From Camelus bactrianus (lineage: Eukaryota; Chordata; Mammalia; Artiodactyla; Camelidae), in contig NC_133544.1 in assembly GCF_048773025.1 (NCBI RefSeq), positions 496,001 through 560,000 on the forward strand: a stretch of 64,000 nucleotides of DNA, given 5' to 3'. Both the position numbers and the translations under genes were made by a program. The notes beneath the pieces were generated by a model, which had not been told where the DNA came from, did no database searches, and saw only the letters and a program-made list of their open reading frames with translations. Position 1 is the stretch's first letter. Every line of letters begins with the position of its first letter. Below, one piece after another: positions 23,068 through 32,690 of the stretch.

Positions 23068-23361
23068 CCTCCACCAAGGCCCCATCGGTCTATCCTCTGA
23101 CTGCTAGATCCGGGGACACGCCTGGCTCCACGGTGGCCTTTGGCTGCCTGGTCTGGGGCTACATCCCTGAGCCGGTGACGGTGACCTGGAATTCAGGCGC
23201 TGTGTCCAGCGGCATCCACACCTTCCCATCTGTTCTCATGTCCTTGGGGCTCTACTCACTCAGCAGCTTAGTGACTCTGCCCACCAGCACCTCGACCGGA
23301 AAGACCTTCATCTGCAACGTAGCCCACCCAGCCAGCAGCACCAAGGTGGACAAGAGTGTGG
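23068..23361 (+). other. IGHG2A: CH1 exon, intact frame but predicted skipped
   Basis: It encodes a complete 98-residue CH1 Ig domain (begins [12 protein letters not shown]; fold cysteines in FGCLVWG and FICNVAH). The acceptor is normal (ttcttgcag). The donor at 23,362 is destroyed, so mature mRNA should omit it, removing the domain that holds the light chain and binds BiP. Compared with unit 2 it has 8 replacements in 98 residues, including Cys to Ser at 23,109-23,111. If the intron were instead retained, translation would stop at TAG 23,367-23,369, so only skipping gives a whole antibody. Confidence 0.92.
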
Positions 23362-26300
23362 ATAAGTAGAAAGGCCTCAGGGCGGGCGTCCACTCCCAGA
23401 CAGGACCGAGGTCAGCCCTCCGCCCGGCTCGAACCACATGGCAGGATGGCAACCTCTGCCCAGAGTATCAGAGGAGGAGCAGTCTCCTCGCCTGAAGGCC
23501 TCCCAGGCAATGGGAGGGGTCCTCTGGGTGTTTCTATCAGGTCCAAGGTGGGCACAGGATGCACACCTCTACCGCACATAGCTCGTGCTGGACCTGCCAA
23601 AATCTATCCCTGACATATGCCCGCCCCAACAGACCTGTCGCCCTCACCCATAAACCTCCTGTCTGCTTTCTTTGCAGAACCCAAGATACCCCAACCACAA
23701 CCAAAACCACAACCACAACCGCAACCACAACCAAAACCACAACCAAAACCTGAACCAGAATGCACGTGTCCCAAATGTCCAGGTGAGTCAGACAAGCCAC
23801 TCCCTTTTAACAAGGAGGTGGCCACAGCCCTGGCGTGCTGGGAATACATGTGTCCTGGAGAAGGCTGGCCCAGGTGCTAACTGCCCACCCTGTCTTCCCT
23901 GCCAGCCCCTGAGCTCCTGGGAGGGCCCTCTGTCTTCATCTTCCCCCCGAAACCCAAGGACGTCCTCTCCATTTCTGGGAGGCCCGAGGTCACATGTGTT
24001 GTGGTGGACGTGGGCCAGGAAGACCCCGAGGTCAGTTTCAACTGGTACATTGATGGCGTTGAGGTGCGAACGGCCAACACGAAGCCAAAGGAGGAACAGT
24101 TCAACAGCACGTACCGCGTGGTCAGCGTCCTGACCATCCAGCACCAGGACTGGCTGACGGGGAAGGAGTTAAAATGCAAGGTCAACAACAAAGCTCTCCC
24201 GGCCCCCATCGAGAGGACCATCTCCAAGGCCAAAGGTGGGACGGACAACGGGCGCGGGAGGGTCCTGTGGGGCTGCTCAGAGTGACCGTCGGGCGCTCAG
24301 ACACACCTGTCCCCACAGGGCAGACCCGGGAGCCGCAGGTGTACACCCTGGCCCCACACCGGGAAGAGCTGGCCAAGGACACCGTGAGCATAACCTGCCT
24401 GGTCAAAGGCTTCTACCCAGCTGACATCAACGTTGAGTGGCAGAGGAACGGGCGGCCGGAGTCAGAGGGCGCCTACGCCACCACGCTGCCCCAGCTGGAC
24501 AATGACGGGACCTACTTCCTCTACAGCAAGCTCTCGGTGGGAAAGAACACGTGGCAGCGGGGAGAAACCTTCACCTGTGTGGTGATGCACGAGGCCCTGC
24601 ACAACCACTCCACCCAGAAATCCATCACCCAGTCTTCGGGTAAATGAGCCTCACCCCGGCACCCCAGCGAACCCCCCTCCTCGAGGCCCTCAGGGTCCGG
24701 CGTGGACGCCTGAGCCCCACCCCTGCGTACATACCTCCCGGGCGAGCATGAAATAAAACACCCAGTGCCTCCCTGGGGCCCTGCAACCCTGTCATGGTTC
24801 TTTCCGAGCAGAGCTCCGGCGCTCGCCGGGCACGCGGGAGGCGGGGGCAGGCCAGGCTCTGAGGACAAACTTGGTGCCAACGGAGGCAGGCAGCAGCCCG
24901 AGGCCACAGAGGGGGCTCTGCCAGAGGCAGCAGCTCCCCAGGGTCCAGCGTCCGGTCAGAACCTACTCAGGCTGTAGTGTGTAGAGCGGACGGGTAGAGC
25001 CTCGCAGGAACCCTCACGGAAATGAGTGCACAGTTCTTCCCACCTCTGTCCAAGCCCAACAGTGGGACAGTGGCAGGTCCTTGTCCCCGCAGTTCCCGTC
25101 CCCGGGGCCTCGAGGGTCCACGTGCTGACACCCTGTCAACATGGGAGCCACGCCTGGCCGGCGATGGGGGCACAGGCCTCCTGCTCCCAGGACACACGGA
25201 GATCAGGCCCCACCCTCCCGCAGGCGAGGTGCTCAGGGCCAGATCTGTACACTCGAGGGGACACTCACCCAGACTCGTAGGAAAAAAGCCCTCTCATGGA
25301 GCACACCAGCCTGCACACCCCTCGTCCACCTGCAAACTCACGCACACGCATGTGCCTGTACAACTGCACACAAGGGCACAACCACACAAGTGCACACAAG
25401 CCAGCCTTGCTCACTGGGTCCTCAACGGGGTACCCGCCCAGGGCCAGAACAGAGCCTGGAGCCGGGTCTTGTGAACCCTCTGTGGACACCAGCTTGGTCC
25501 CCACTCCTCAAAGCCCCAGCAGCACTGACCACAATGGCCGCCTCAGAACCCCACCCCTCCTCTCCCCAGGACACCTGCGTCCCCTCCTCGACACACAGAG
25601 ACTCAACACCCCACTGGTCCCTAGCACAACCACCCCACCCCCTCGGGCACACAGGGACACCCCAAGGTTGCCTCCGCCCTTCCCTGCACTAGGAACCACC
25701 ACAAACCTGCTCTGCAGACCCCTGCCGTTTAGGCCTGGCCTCCAGTGGGAAGGAAGGCAGGGGTCAGGGCAACCTCTCCCCAGAGGACCCCATGAAACGC
25801 ACTGCAGAGGAGTGGATGAGGGACCCCCACGGGCCAGGCTTACATATGGCCCAAGGGGTCCGGGCAAGACTGAGGCCCAATCTGGAGGAATGGGGGACAC
25901 GAGGTCGGTGCCCAGAGATTGACCTCAGGGAACCATTGATCCAGCCCCCCAGGGGGATACTAGTGCCCCACCCGCCCTGTCACACAGCTGACCATCCCCT
26001 CCCTGTCCAGAGCCACTCCTGGAGGAGGAGAGCTGTGCCGAGGCCCAGAGCGGGGAGCTGGACGGGCTGTGGACCACCATCTCCATCTTCATCACCCTCT
26101 TCCTGCTCAGCGTGTGCTACAGCGCCACAGTGACCCTCTTCAAGGTGGGCGGGCCAGGCTAGCTGTCCATGCTGTCCCCACACAGTGCCCGCACAGTCCC
26201 CATTCCCTGTTCACTCCCTGACCCTCCATGTCCCTCCCTGCCCCCTTCCTGTCCCCTCACAGTCCCGTCACTGTCTCCTCACTCTCCCCTCTTGTCCTTT

Positions 26301-26607
26301 CTGTCCACTGTCTGTCCTTCTCTGTCTCTCCAGTCCATTCTGTTCTCTCACTGTCCCTCTCTGTCCCTGTCGGGACCTCGCTGTCCATAGCTATGCCCAC
26401 GCAGTCCTCGCGCCACCCCACCGGAGCACACTCGCGGCCGGCAGGCCCCGGGCTGGGAGGCCAGGTCCTTGGGGGAAGCTGGCATGGGGGCCCCGGCTGT
26501 GCTCACACCCGCCGTCCCTGCAGGTGAAGTGGATCTTCTCCTCGGTGGTGGAGCTGAAGCGGACGATCGTCCCAGACTACAGAAACATGATCGGGCAGGG
26601 GGCCTAG
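23068..26607 (+). CDS. IGHG2A: Ig gamma heavy-chain constant gene, heavy-chain-only class (IgG2a type)
   Basis: Constant-region gene for homodimeric camelid IgG that carries no light chain. Exons: CH1 23,068-23,361 (predicted skipped), hinge 23,678-23,782, CH2 23,906-24,235, CH3 with secreted tail 24,319-24,647, M1 26,011-26,144, M2 26,524-26,607. All junctions have phase 1, so VDJ can splice to CH1 or straight to the hinge. The CH1 donor reads AT instead of GT, the known hallmark of camelid heavy-chain-only gamma genes. The 35-residue Pro-rich hinge agrees with the dromedary IgG2a hinge as I remember it. All expressed exons are open with good splice sites. The V region and signal peptide come from upstream exons outside the window. 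The class call is firm; the exact subclass name is from memory. Confidence 0.93.
23362..23363 (+). promoter_or_regulatory. Disabled CH1 splice donor (AT for GT)
   Basis: The sequence at the exon end is GTGTGG/ATAAGTAG, whereas unit 2 has GTGTGG/GTAAGTAG at 45,039/45,040. The single G to A at intron position +1 is the published cause of CH1 loss in camelid heavy-chain-only IgG. The rest of the donor consensus (AAGT) is still intact. The nearest GT, 4 bp on, has a poor context and would shift the frame. Confidence 0.95.
23678..23782 (+). CDS. IGHG2A: Long hinge exon, 35 residues
   Basis: The exon is 105 bp, after acceptor CTTTCTTTGCAG and before donor CCAG/GTGAGT. It begins [12 protein letters not shown], continues with alternating Pro-Gln and Pro-Lys pairs, and ends [11 protein letters not shown]. 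The three cysteines (C-T-C-P-K-C-P) form the inter-heavy-chain bonds. The rod-like proline repeat is thought to stand in for the missing CH1 by spacing the VHH from the Fc. The DNA is a run of CCACAA/CCAAAA/CCGCAA hexamers from about 23,692 to 23,750. Confidence 0.95.
23906..24235 (+). CDS. IGHG2A: CH2 exon, heavy-chain-only gene
   Basis: 110 residues starting [19 protein letters not shown]. It keeps the LLGG lower-hinge motif that Fc-gamma receptors and C1q-related contacts use in other mammals, the fold cysteines (VTCVVVD, LKCKVNN), the conserved N-glycan sequon FNST (Asn codon 24,103-24,105; Asn297 in EU numbering), and the FcRn residues Ile253 (LSIS) and His310 (IQHQDW). It differs from unit 2 CH2 at four residues (L/P, I/V, S/N, L/F). 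Confidence 0.95.
24319..24647 (+). CDS. IGHG2A: CH3 exon with secreted C-terminus, heavy-chain-only gene
   Basis: Starts (G)[17 protein letters not shown], has fold cysteines ITCLVKG and [10 protein letters not shown], and ends QSSGK before TGA at 24,645-24,647. The membrane-form donor lies inside the last codons (TCG G/GTAAATGA, GT at 24,640), the usual Ig arrangement. Unlike unit 2 (HNHYTQ), this gene reads HNHSTQ, which creates an Asn-His-Ser sequon at codons 24,603-24,611. There are five residue differences from unit 2 CH3. Confidence 0.95.
24752..24757 (+). terminator. Secretory poly(A) signal AATAAA (heavy-chain-only gene)
   Basis: AATAAA about 105 bp after the secreted stop, followed by a GT-rich stretch (gtcatggttctttcc) at about 24,790-24,806. 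Competition between this site and the CH3-to-M1 splice decides secreted versus membrane IgG in plasma and B cells (established for Ig genes). Confidence 0.88.
24800..26010. other. CH3 to M1 intron/intergenic part (unit 1), no gene
   Basis: GC-rich non-coding DNA between the secreted poly(A) site and the first membrane exon. It contains CA-rich patches (25,320-25,400). No exon-like segment other than M1 at its end is seen. The M1 acceptor is CCCCTCCCTGTCCAG. Confidence 0.6.
26011..26144 (+). CDS. IGHG2A: Membrane exon M1 (heavy-chain-only gene)
   Basis: 45 residues: an acidic extracellular linker ([19 protein letters not shown]) with one Cys, then the transmembrane helix ([26 protein letters not shown]) with the polar Ser/Thr face that contacts CD79A/B in Ig receptors. 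Donor CAAG/GTGGGC. The nucleotide sequence is the same as in unit 2. Confidence 0.93.
26180..26385 (+). repeat. Pyrimidine-rich CTGTCC/CCCT low-complexity tract in the M1-M2 intron (unit 1)
   Basis: About 200 bp of C/T-rich sequence with repeated TGTCC, CCCTC and CTGTC words on the + strand. The unit 2 copy (47,815-47,998) differs in length and in the early part. It could be purine-strand structure prone; no known function. Confidence 0.65.
26524..26607 (+). CDS. IGHG2A: Membrane exon M2, cytoplasmic tail (heavy-chain-only gene)
   Basis: 27 residues plus TAG (26,605-26,607), acceptor GTCCCTGCAG. The tail begins [13 protein letters not shown] and contains DYRNMIG, the Ig tail tyrosine motif (Y-x-N-M) that recruits Grb2 in switched-isotype BCRs of other mammals. 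The sequence matches unit 2 exactly. Confidence 0.92.
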   Translation: MKWIFSSVVELKRTIVPDYRNMIGQGA

Positions 26608-27610
26608 CGTGTCCTCTGGGGGTGTCCACGGCCACCCCAGGCCCCAGAGGTACCCCGATCATCGCTCCGAGCTGCTCAGCCACTACTCCGCCCGCTGCCC
26701 TGCCAGCTCTGACCTCTCGGCCGTCCTCAACCACACCTCCATCCTCCGACCTCACGGCCACCACCGACCACACCCTGCACCCTGCCCACAATCAGAGGAC
26801 CAAGTGGACAGCAGGTGCTACCACCAACCTGAGCTGAGGGGTCTGCCTGTGCTCACTGGGAGTGCCCGGGGCACCCTGGGGTTCCTCTGGAAGAGCAGGA
26901 AGCTGGCATCCCGGGACAGTGGGCACGGCCCGCTCTCTGTGGACACCATCAGGCCAGATGACCAAGGACGGTTCCAAACAGGAGGCACACTGTGTGAGAT
27001 GTCTGCTGGAACAGTGCTGCCCCGGACGACCTCACTCAGCAGGGAAGCTTCTGGATGTGCCACCAACGGTCAGCAGAGTACTCAGCTCTGAGAAGGGCCG
27101 GGGCCCATGGCCCCTACAGGAGCCAGGCCTGCCAGGAAGGGGGTGAGGTCTCCCAACTCCAGCTTCCCAGAGACGGGCCTGGTGACCGCGTCCCCCACGG
27201 GCAGAACGCAGCCTCGCTGGACAGAGCAAGAGGGACACTGGCAAAACAGGGCAGTGGCCGCAGCCAGCCAGTCCTGTGACCAGAAGCCTGAGACACCTTC
27301 AGCAGGAGCTCCCTCACTGGGCGGTGTGGTGAGAGGCGAGCCCCGGGAGGAGGGAGCCCGACAGCCTGGCGTCCCGGCCCCAGACCCCTGGGCCTCTCCT
27401 GTCTTCTCCTTGGATGGGGAGGGGCAGGCCCCACTGCCGGGTGGTGGCGGGGGAGGGGGGGCGCTACAGCCAGAGGTCACGCCAGGCCTGGCTTGGGAAG
27501 CTGTGCATCCTTTCTAAACGTCTGGCACCCACGAACTTTCTGCACTGTTTATCTTTGGTTGGGTTTTTTGTTGGGAGACTCTGGCTTGTCATGTTTTGAG
27601 TTGTTCAGAC

Positions 27611-27616
27611 AATAAA
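27611..27616 (+). terminator. Membrane-form poly(A) signal AATAAA (unit 1)
   Basis: AATAAA 1.0 kb after the M2 stop, in a T/G-rich setting (ttgtcatgttttgag before it). The distance fits known membrane IgG 3' UTRs. Both units keep it. Confidence 0.75.
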
Positions 27617-27639
27617 GCATCCTTTACCATTCCATAGCT

Positions 27640-29228
27640 CTCTGGGAATCGCTCTGTGTTGCGGCCCCTCCCCTGGTGCCTCCACAGCCTGGCCGCCTTC
27701 CACACCCTCCCAGCCCCAGGCCCCAGCTCTCCCCCCACCACACCCATCCCTGGGGTTCCCTGGGGGCGCGGAGTCAGCAGCAAGTCCCAGGTGTCGGACG
27801 CCTGGTCAGCACGGCTGCTGTAACACGCAGCACAGTCGGGTTGGAACCACAGAAATGATTGTCTCCCGTCCTGGAGCGGCACGTCCCAGGTCGAGGAGCG
27901 TGAAGGCCACTGTGCCCACCGGCTGCCAAGGCTGCAGGGCCGGAGTCAGGACTCGGTCCTCCTGGGAGGCCAGACCCTGAGCTCCAGTCCCTCCTGGTGG
28001 TTCCATCTCAAAGGAACAGTCTCAGGTCCCGGGTTGTAGGAGACACAGCACTCCCCAGAGGGCAGACACAGGAGCCACAGCAGACTGCCCTTCGCAGGAA
28101 ATGCTCCAGGAAACGGAGGCCAGCGCCTGGTCAGGGTTGGCTCTGCTGGGCGATCCAGGCCAGCACTACTGGAGAGCTCAGTCATCCACGGGACACGGCC
28201 CTGGGCGGCTGGACATTGTCCAAGTGTCTGTGTGAGCCTTTCAGTGTGTCAGGGCAGAGGGGGCGAAATCAATGTGCCGAGTCTGTGGCTCCACGGCCCC
28301 AGGGGAGGCCAGCAGGACAGGCTCCTGGCAGGGAGCTGGGACCAGCACTGAGTGTCTGTCACTAAAGCCACAGCACCCCAGGGACATTGGGAAGGGCCAT
28401 TCCAGCTTCTTGTGGGGGACAGACAGACAGACAGTCAGAGAAATACCGAGAATTTTATGCAGTACAGGGATTGCTCACTCCAGTGGGCTCCGCACCAAAA
28501 ACGGTGAGGTCATGGGGCGGGCAGCCAGGTCCAGGAGCATCGCCGGCCCTCAGGGACCCTGCCAGGCGTGAGGACACTGGGCACCCTCTGCCTCCAGGGT
28601 GCTCCGGAAACCATCCTGGGGGTCTCCCCCACTCGCAATCTCCCTCACACGGAACACCTAACCAACAAGCTGAACATGCCTATGGTCCCTGCGGCCTGCC
28701 CGGCCCCAGGCCCTGCCCCTCACCTCCATCCCCTGGACCACGGATCTGCCTCCAGCCACACATTCCCGTGGGGACACCAGGACGGTCGATACCGGGCTGG
28801 CCCCACGGGTCCTCGAGGAGCACCAGTCCCAGAACAGCTGCCCCCCAACAGGCCTGAGGGCCCCGTCCTGACCCTAGGGCAACACCAGGCCACAGCGTGT
28901 CCCCCATGCACAACCCCTCCTGGGCCACTGGAAGCCAAGTGGCCGACGCCTTCCCTTGAGCCCCTGGGTCAGCAACGGTGTGAGCCTGAAGTCAGCCTCC
29001 TGCTGCTCCTGTCCCCTAGGGGCCCTGCCCCGGGCAAGACCACCGACACACTCCTATCAGCGTCACACCTCTCCTGCCCGCACCCCCATCTCACACACAC
29101 ACACACACACCCCCTGGGCTGCCACCCCACTGCGCCTCTGGGCCCCCACCAGGTGCCCCCTCCTCCCGCACTCCAAGGGGAACGTCTGCCACTCTGAGCT
29201 TTGAAAACCTGCATTGCTGTCCGTGTGT
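27640..29228. other. 3' flank of unit 1, no gene, with a CA repeat
   Basis: GC-rich DNA without convincing coding potential. It contains a short AGAC repeat at 28,421-28,434 and a (CA)n run at 29,092-29,110. The unit ends about 120 bp after the CA run, where L1-derived sequence starts. Confidence 0.55.
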
Positions 29229-32200
29229 GGTGTCCGTGGATGTGGAGAAAAGAAACCCTTGTGCACTGTTGGTGAGGACATAAAATGGCATTACCGTTGT
29301 GCAAAACGGTTTGGAAGCCCCTCAGAGAAATTTCAGAAACAACTACCACACTTGCAGCAATCCCACTGCTTACAATAAACCCGAGCGAACAGGCAACAGG
29401 TCTTAAAGAGGCACTTGAACACCCACTTCCCAGCAGCTCCGTTGACAATACCTACCACGAGGCGGGAACGCGAGTGTCCTTCCGTGGATGGACAGATGAG
29501 CACGATGTGGGCTGAGCGTACAATGGAACAGCACTGCCCCTGAAGAAAGAGGAACAGTGTGACGTGTGTGACAGCACGGGGGCACCTGGAGGACATCGGA
29601 ACGCGTACCGTGAGCCAGGGGCAAGACGGTGAATCGTGTGCGATTCCACTTGTGTGAGCGATTACGAGTGGCCGCATTCCCAGAAAGACAAAACACAGAA
29701 GTGGCTGCAGCCGGGGGAGAACGGGGGGTGTTGTTTACGGGCATAGGGTTTCACACGTAAAGACGGGGAGAGTTATGGAGACGCAGGTGGTCGTGATTGC
29801 ACTTTATGAATGTACTCACTGTCCCCAAGACCCGGAGAAAGGTGTAACATGGTACACTTCCTTAGGGGCAACTCCTATTCTTTTACCACGATAAAAAAAA
29901 CCTTTTAAGCGGGAGAAATCTAACCCATTCAATAACATCTGAACGCCTTCAGGAAGACCTGGAGCCTGTGTCCCTCCCTGTGGAAGAAACCGGCTGCAGC
30001 AGGATGGAGCTGCACACATGCCTGGCCCAGGGCTGACCCCCTGCGGAGGCCGGCAGACACCGCGGGAGCAGCGTCTCCACGCTGACGGCGTGAGGGGGCA
30101 GGGCGGTGACAACGTGCACGGCTGCAGCACAGCCCCCCAGCCAAAGGACGGCTCCTACAGTTTGCTCTCCAACAGGTGTAAACTTCTCTTCTGAACAACC
30201 CTAACCTAGAGACACACAAAGGGAAGGGAACGCTAGGAAAGCTGCTCACGCCTTAGCTAACCTGACGTAGAACAAGGACAGCACTACCCACTGCGTGTCG
30301 GCCACCGTGGACCACGTTAAGCTTCCCGATTAAAAGGCAGCAATACAATTTGTGTCTCCACCTAATGCAGGGAAATTACCTCACATGTAATATAAAATTG
30401 CCAACCCTCCTCCAGGAAAGGCTTGAACTCCCATTGCCCATCTTACGTATCTTCGGCTGATGTTCACTTCTCGTGTTGATGAATAACCTCCGTCTTGGGT
30501 GTCCTGCAGCTTATATGCTGAGGTATGTAGCATCACCACTAGCACGTCTTATGTCAGACGGAAGAGGGTGGGGGCGGCCGGTACAGGTTGGTTATGAGAG
30601 AAGGAGACGGAGACGGTGAGGTAGAAGGACACAGAGCACATTCACATTACATCTACATGAGGACCACGTCTCCCTGGAGAAAAATGGAGACGGGCAGAGA
30701 GACTCCTGTACAGCCAAGGCGCTGAAGAAAGGTCCACGAGGAGTCACGTAGGGAGAGAAGAGAGGTACTCGGTTTGGAACGCAGCCTCGAGGAGGGGACC
30801 CGGGACGGGGAGACACGTCATGGGCCCGGAGGTCTTCCCTGGGGAGAGGGCAGCTTGAGAGCGTTAGTAATATGAATGCTAACCAAGTTAGGGAAAAGAA
30901 CAGATGAAAACAGTTTGAACCTTCACAGGGACCTGGAAAATATAAAAAGAGAACCACTCACCAGAGGGGTACAATAGCTAAAACTTAAAACACTGGAAGG
31001 GGCGAACAGGGGACTAGGTGACACCGGAGACCCCACGCGACCTGGAAGACAGAACCATGGGAATTACCCAGTCAGAACTACAAAAGGAAGAACAACTTTT
31101 TTAAAATTGAGAGCAGTTTAAGGAATCTATGGAACTACATCCACTGTCCTAACATTGGCATGATCGGGCTCCCAGAAGCAGAAGAGAGAGAGAAAACAGT
31201 TGAAAATGTACTTAATGAAATTATGGCAAAAACTCACCAACCATGAAGAAAGAGAGACATTTCCAGGCGTAGGAATCACACAGTCCCAAACAAACGGAAC
31301 CCACAGAGACCCACACCAGGACACGTCACAATTAAATTGGCAAAAGTTAAGGATAAAGAGAGAATCCTGAAGACAGAAAGAGAACAACACTGTCACGGAC
31401 AAGGAACTGCCACAAAGTTAGCAGTTGATTTTTCTGCAGAAACTCTGCAGACCACACGGGAGAGGAATGATCTATACAAATGCTGAATGGAAAATACCTA
31501 CAATCTAGGAGGAGATGTCACCCCGCAAATTTGTCGTTTACACCGGAAGGAGAGACAAGAACTTCCCAGGCAAGCAAACACTGGAGCAGTTCATCAACCC
31601 TCAGAGACACGTCAAAGGTCTTCCTGGAGGGGAACACACAGGCTATTGCAAGATGCAAGAATTTACAGCAAAGGCAAATCCCACTAAAAGGCAAATTAAA
31701 GCCTGAGGGCCATCAACTAAATAAGCAAAAGATTAAAAGATAAAATACATAAAATTAACTGTGACTGCAGTAAACAGCAGTTCACAGGAAGAAGTAAAAT
31801 ATAACATCAAAAAAACGGGGGGCTCACAGAGGGAACTAAAAAAAAAAACAAACAGACATGTGAAAAGCTGCTCACATTCCTAATCATTAGGGAAATGTAA
31901 ATCAAAACCAAAATGAGATGTCACCACAAAGACTACAAGTAAGAAATATTGGTGAAGAGATGGGGTAAACGGAACCCTTGTCGCTGTTAGCAGGAGTGCA
32001 AATTGGTGCAGCCTCGGGGGAAAACAGTAAGGAGTATCCTCAAAACAACTAAAGACAGAACTATCACACGCTCCAGCAATTCCACTCCTGCCTATACATC
32101 CGAAGGAAACAAAAACAAGAATTTGAAAAGATACATGCACCCCAAGGTACATAGCAACTGTATGAACAGGAGTCAGCATACGGAAGCAACACAAGTGTCT

Positions 32201-32690
32201 GTCGGCAGAAAATGGATACAGGTGGTACGATGTATACGCACGACGGAATAATGCTCAGCCGTGCAGAAGAATGATTTCTGCCGTTTGTGACATTGGTGGT
32301 TCTCTGCACTATGAGGCTTAGTGAAGTAAGTCAGACAAAGGCAAATGCTCTACGATATCACTTGTATGTGGAATCTAAACATTAATAGAAGTGAATAAAT
32401 ATAACAACAGGAAAACAGACACACAGATAGACAGATCAAATTTGTGGTTACCCGCGTGGAGAGGAGAGGGGGAAGGGGCTACGTAAGGACAGGGAATTAA
32501 CAAATACCAACTACTATGTATAAAATACATAGGCTACTAGGACTATTGCACAGCACAGGGAGTAGAGTCAGTGCTTCTGATAACTTCAACTGGAATGTAG
32601 TCTCTAAAAGAATTGAATCACCATTTGGTATGCTGTCCACCTGAAACTAATGTAACGTTGTCAATGAAGTGTATTTAACTTAAGTATATG
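29229..32690 (+). mobile_element. L1-derived left end of unit 2
   Basis: 29,229-29,905 is an old L1 3' end ('gcactgttggtgaggacataaaatggc', 'ttatggagacgcaggtggtcg'). 29,910-30,560 is the unassigned segment. 30,560-31,830 is the L1 5'/ORF1 side, with a short open frame at 31,480-31,743. 31,855-32,690 is an L1 ORF2 3' end and 3' UTR. It is a diverged paralogue of 8,360-11,045 and near-identical to 50,861-54,322. Confidence 0.75.

Larger units (their letters stand above)
8360..29228 (+). repeat. Tandem IGHG duplication unit 1 (heavy-chain-only gene)
   Basis: This is the first of three head-to-tail units. Matching landmarks lie 21,652-21,687 bp further on in unit 2 (for example 12,740 to 34,395; 17,665 to 39,352; 23,068 to 44,746). 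From about 11,060 onward the match to unit 2 is nearly perfect over long stretches. Between 8,360 and 11,060 it is visibly more divergent and lacks about 0.87 kb present in unit 2. The left edge lies within an L1. The right edge at about 29,228 joins IGHG 3' flank to L1 sequence. Confidence 0.9.

Noticed and set aside
23366-23367. Cryptic donor GT four bases behind the broken CH1 donor
   Set aside because: The context (ATAA/GTAGAA) is weak and use would shift the frame into the hinge, so it is unlikely to rescue CH1.
29092-29110. CA repeat as a regulatory or recombination element
   Set aside because: A short ordinary microsatellite, also at 50,722-50,742; it is near but not at the unit junction.
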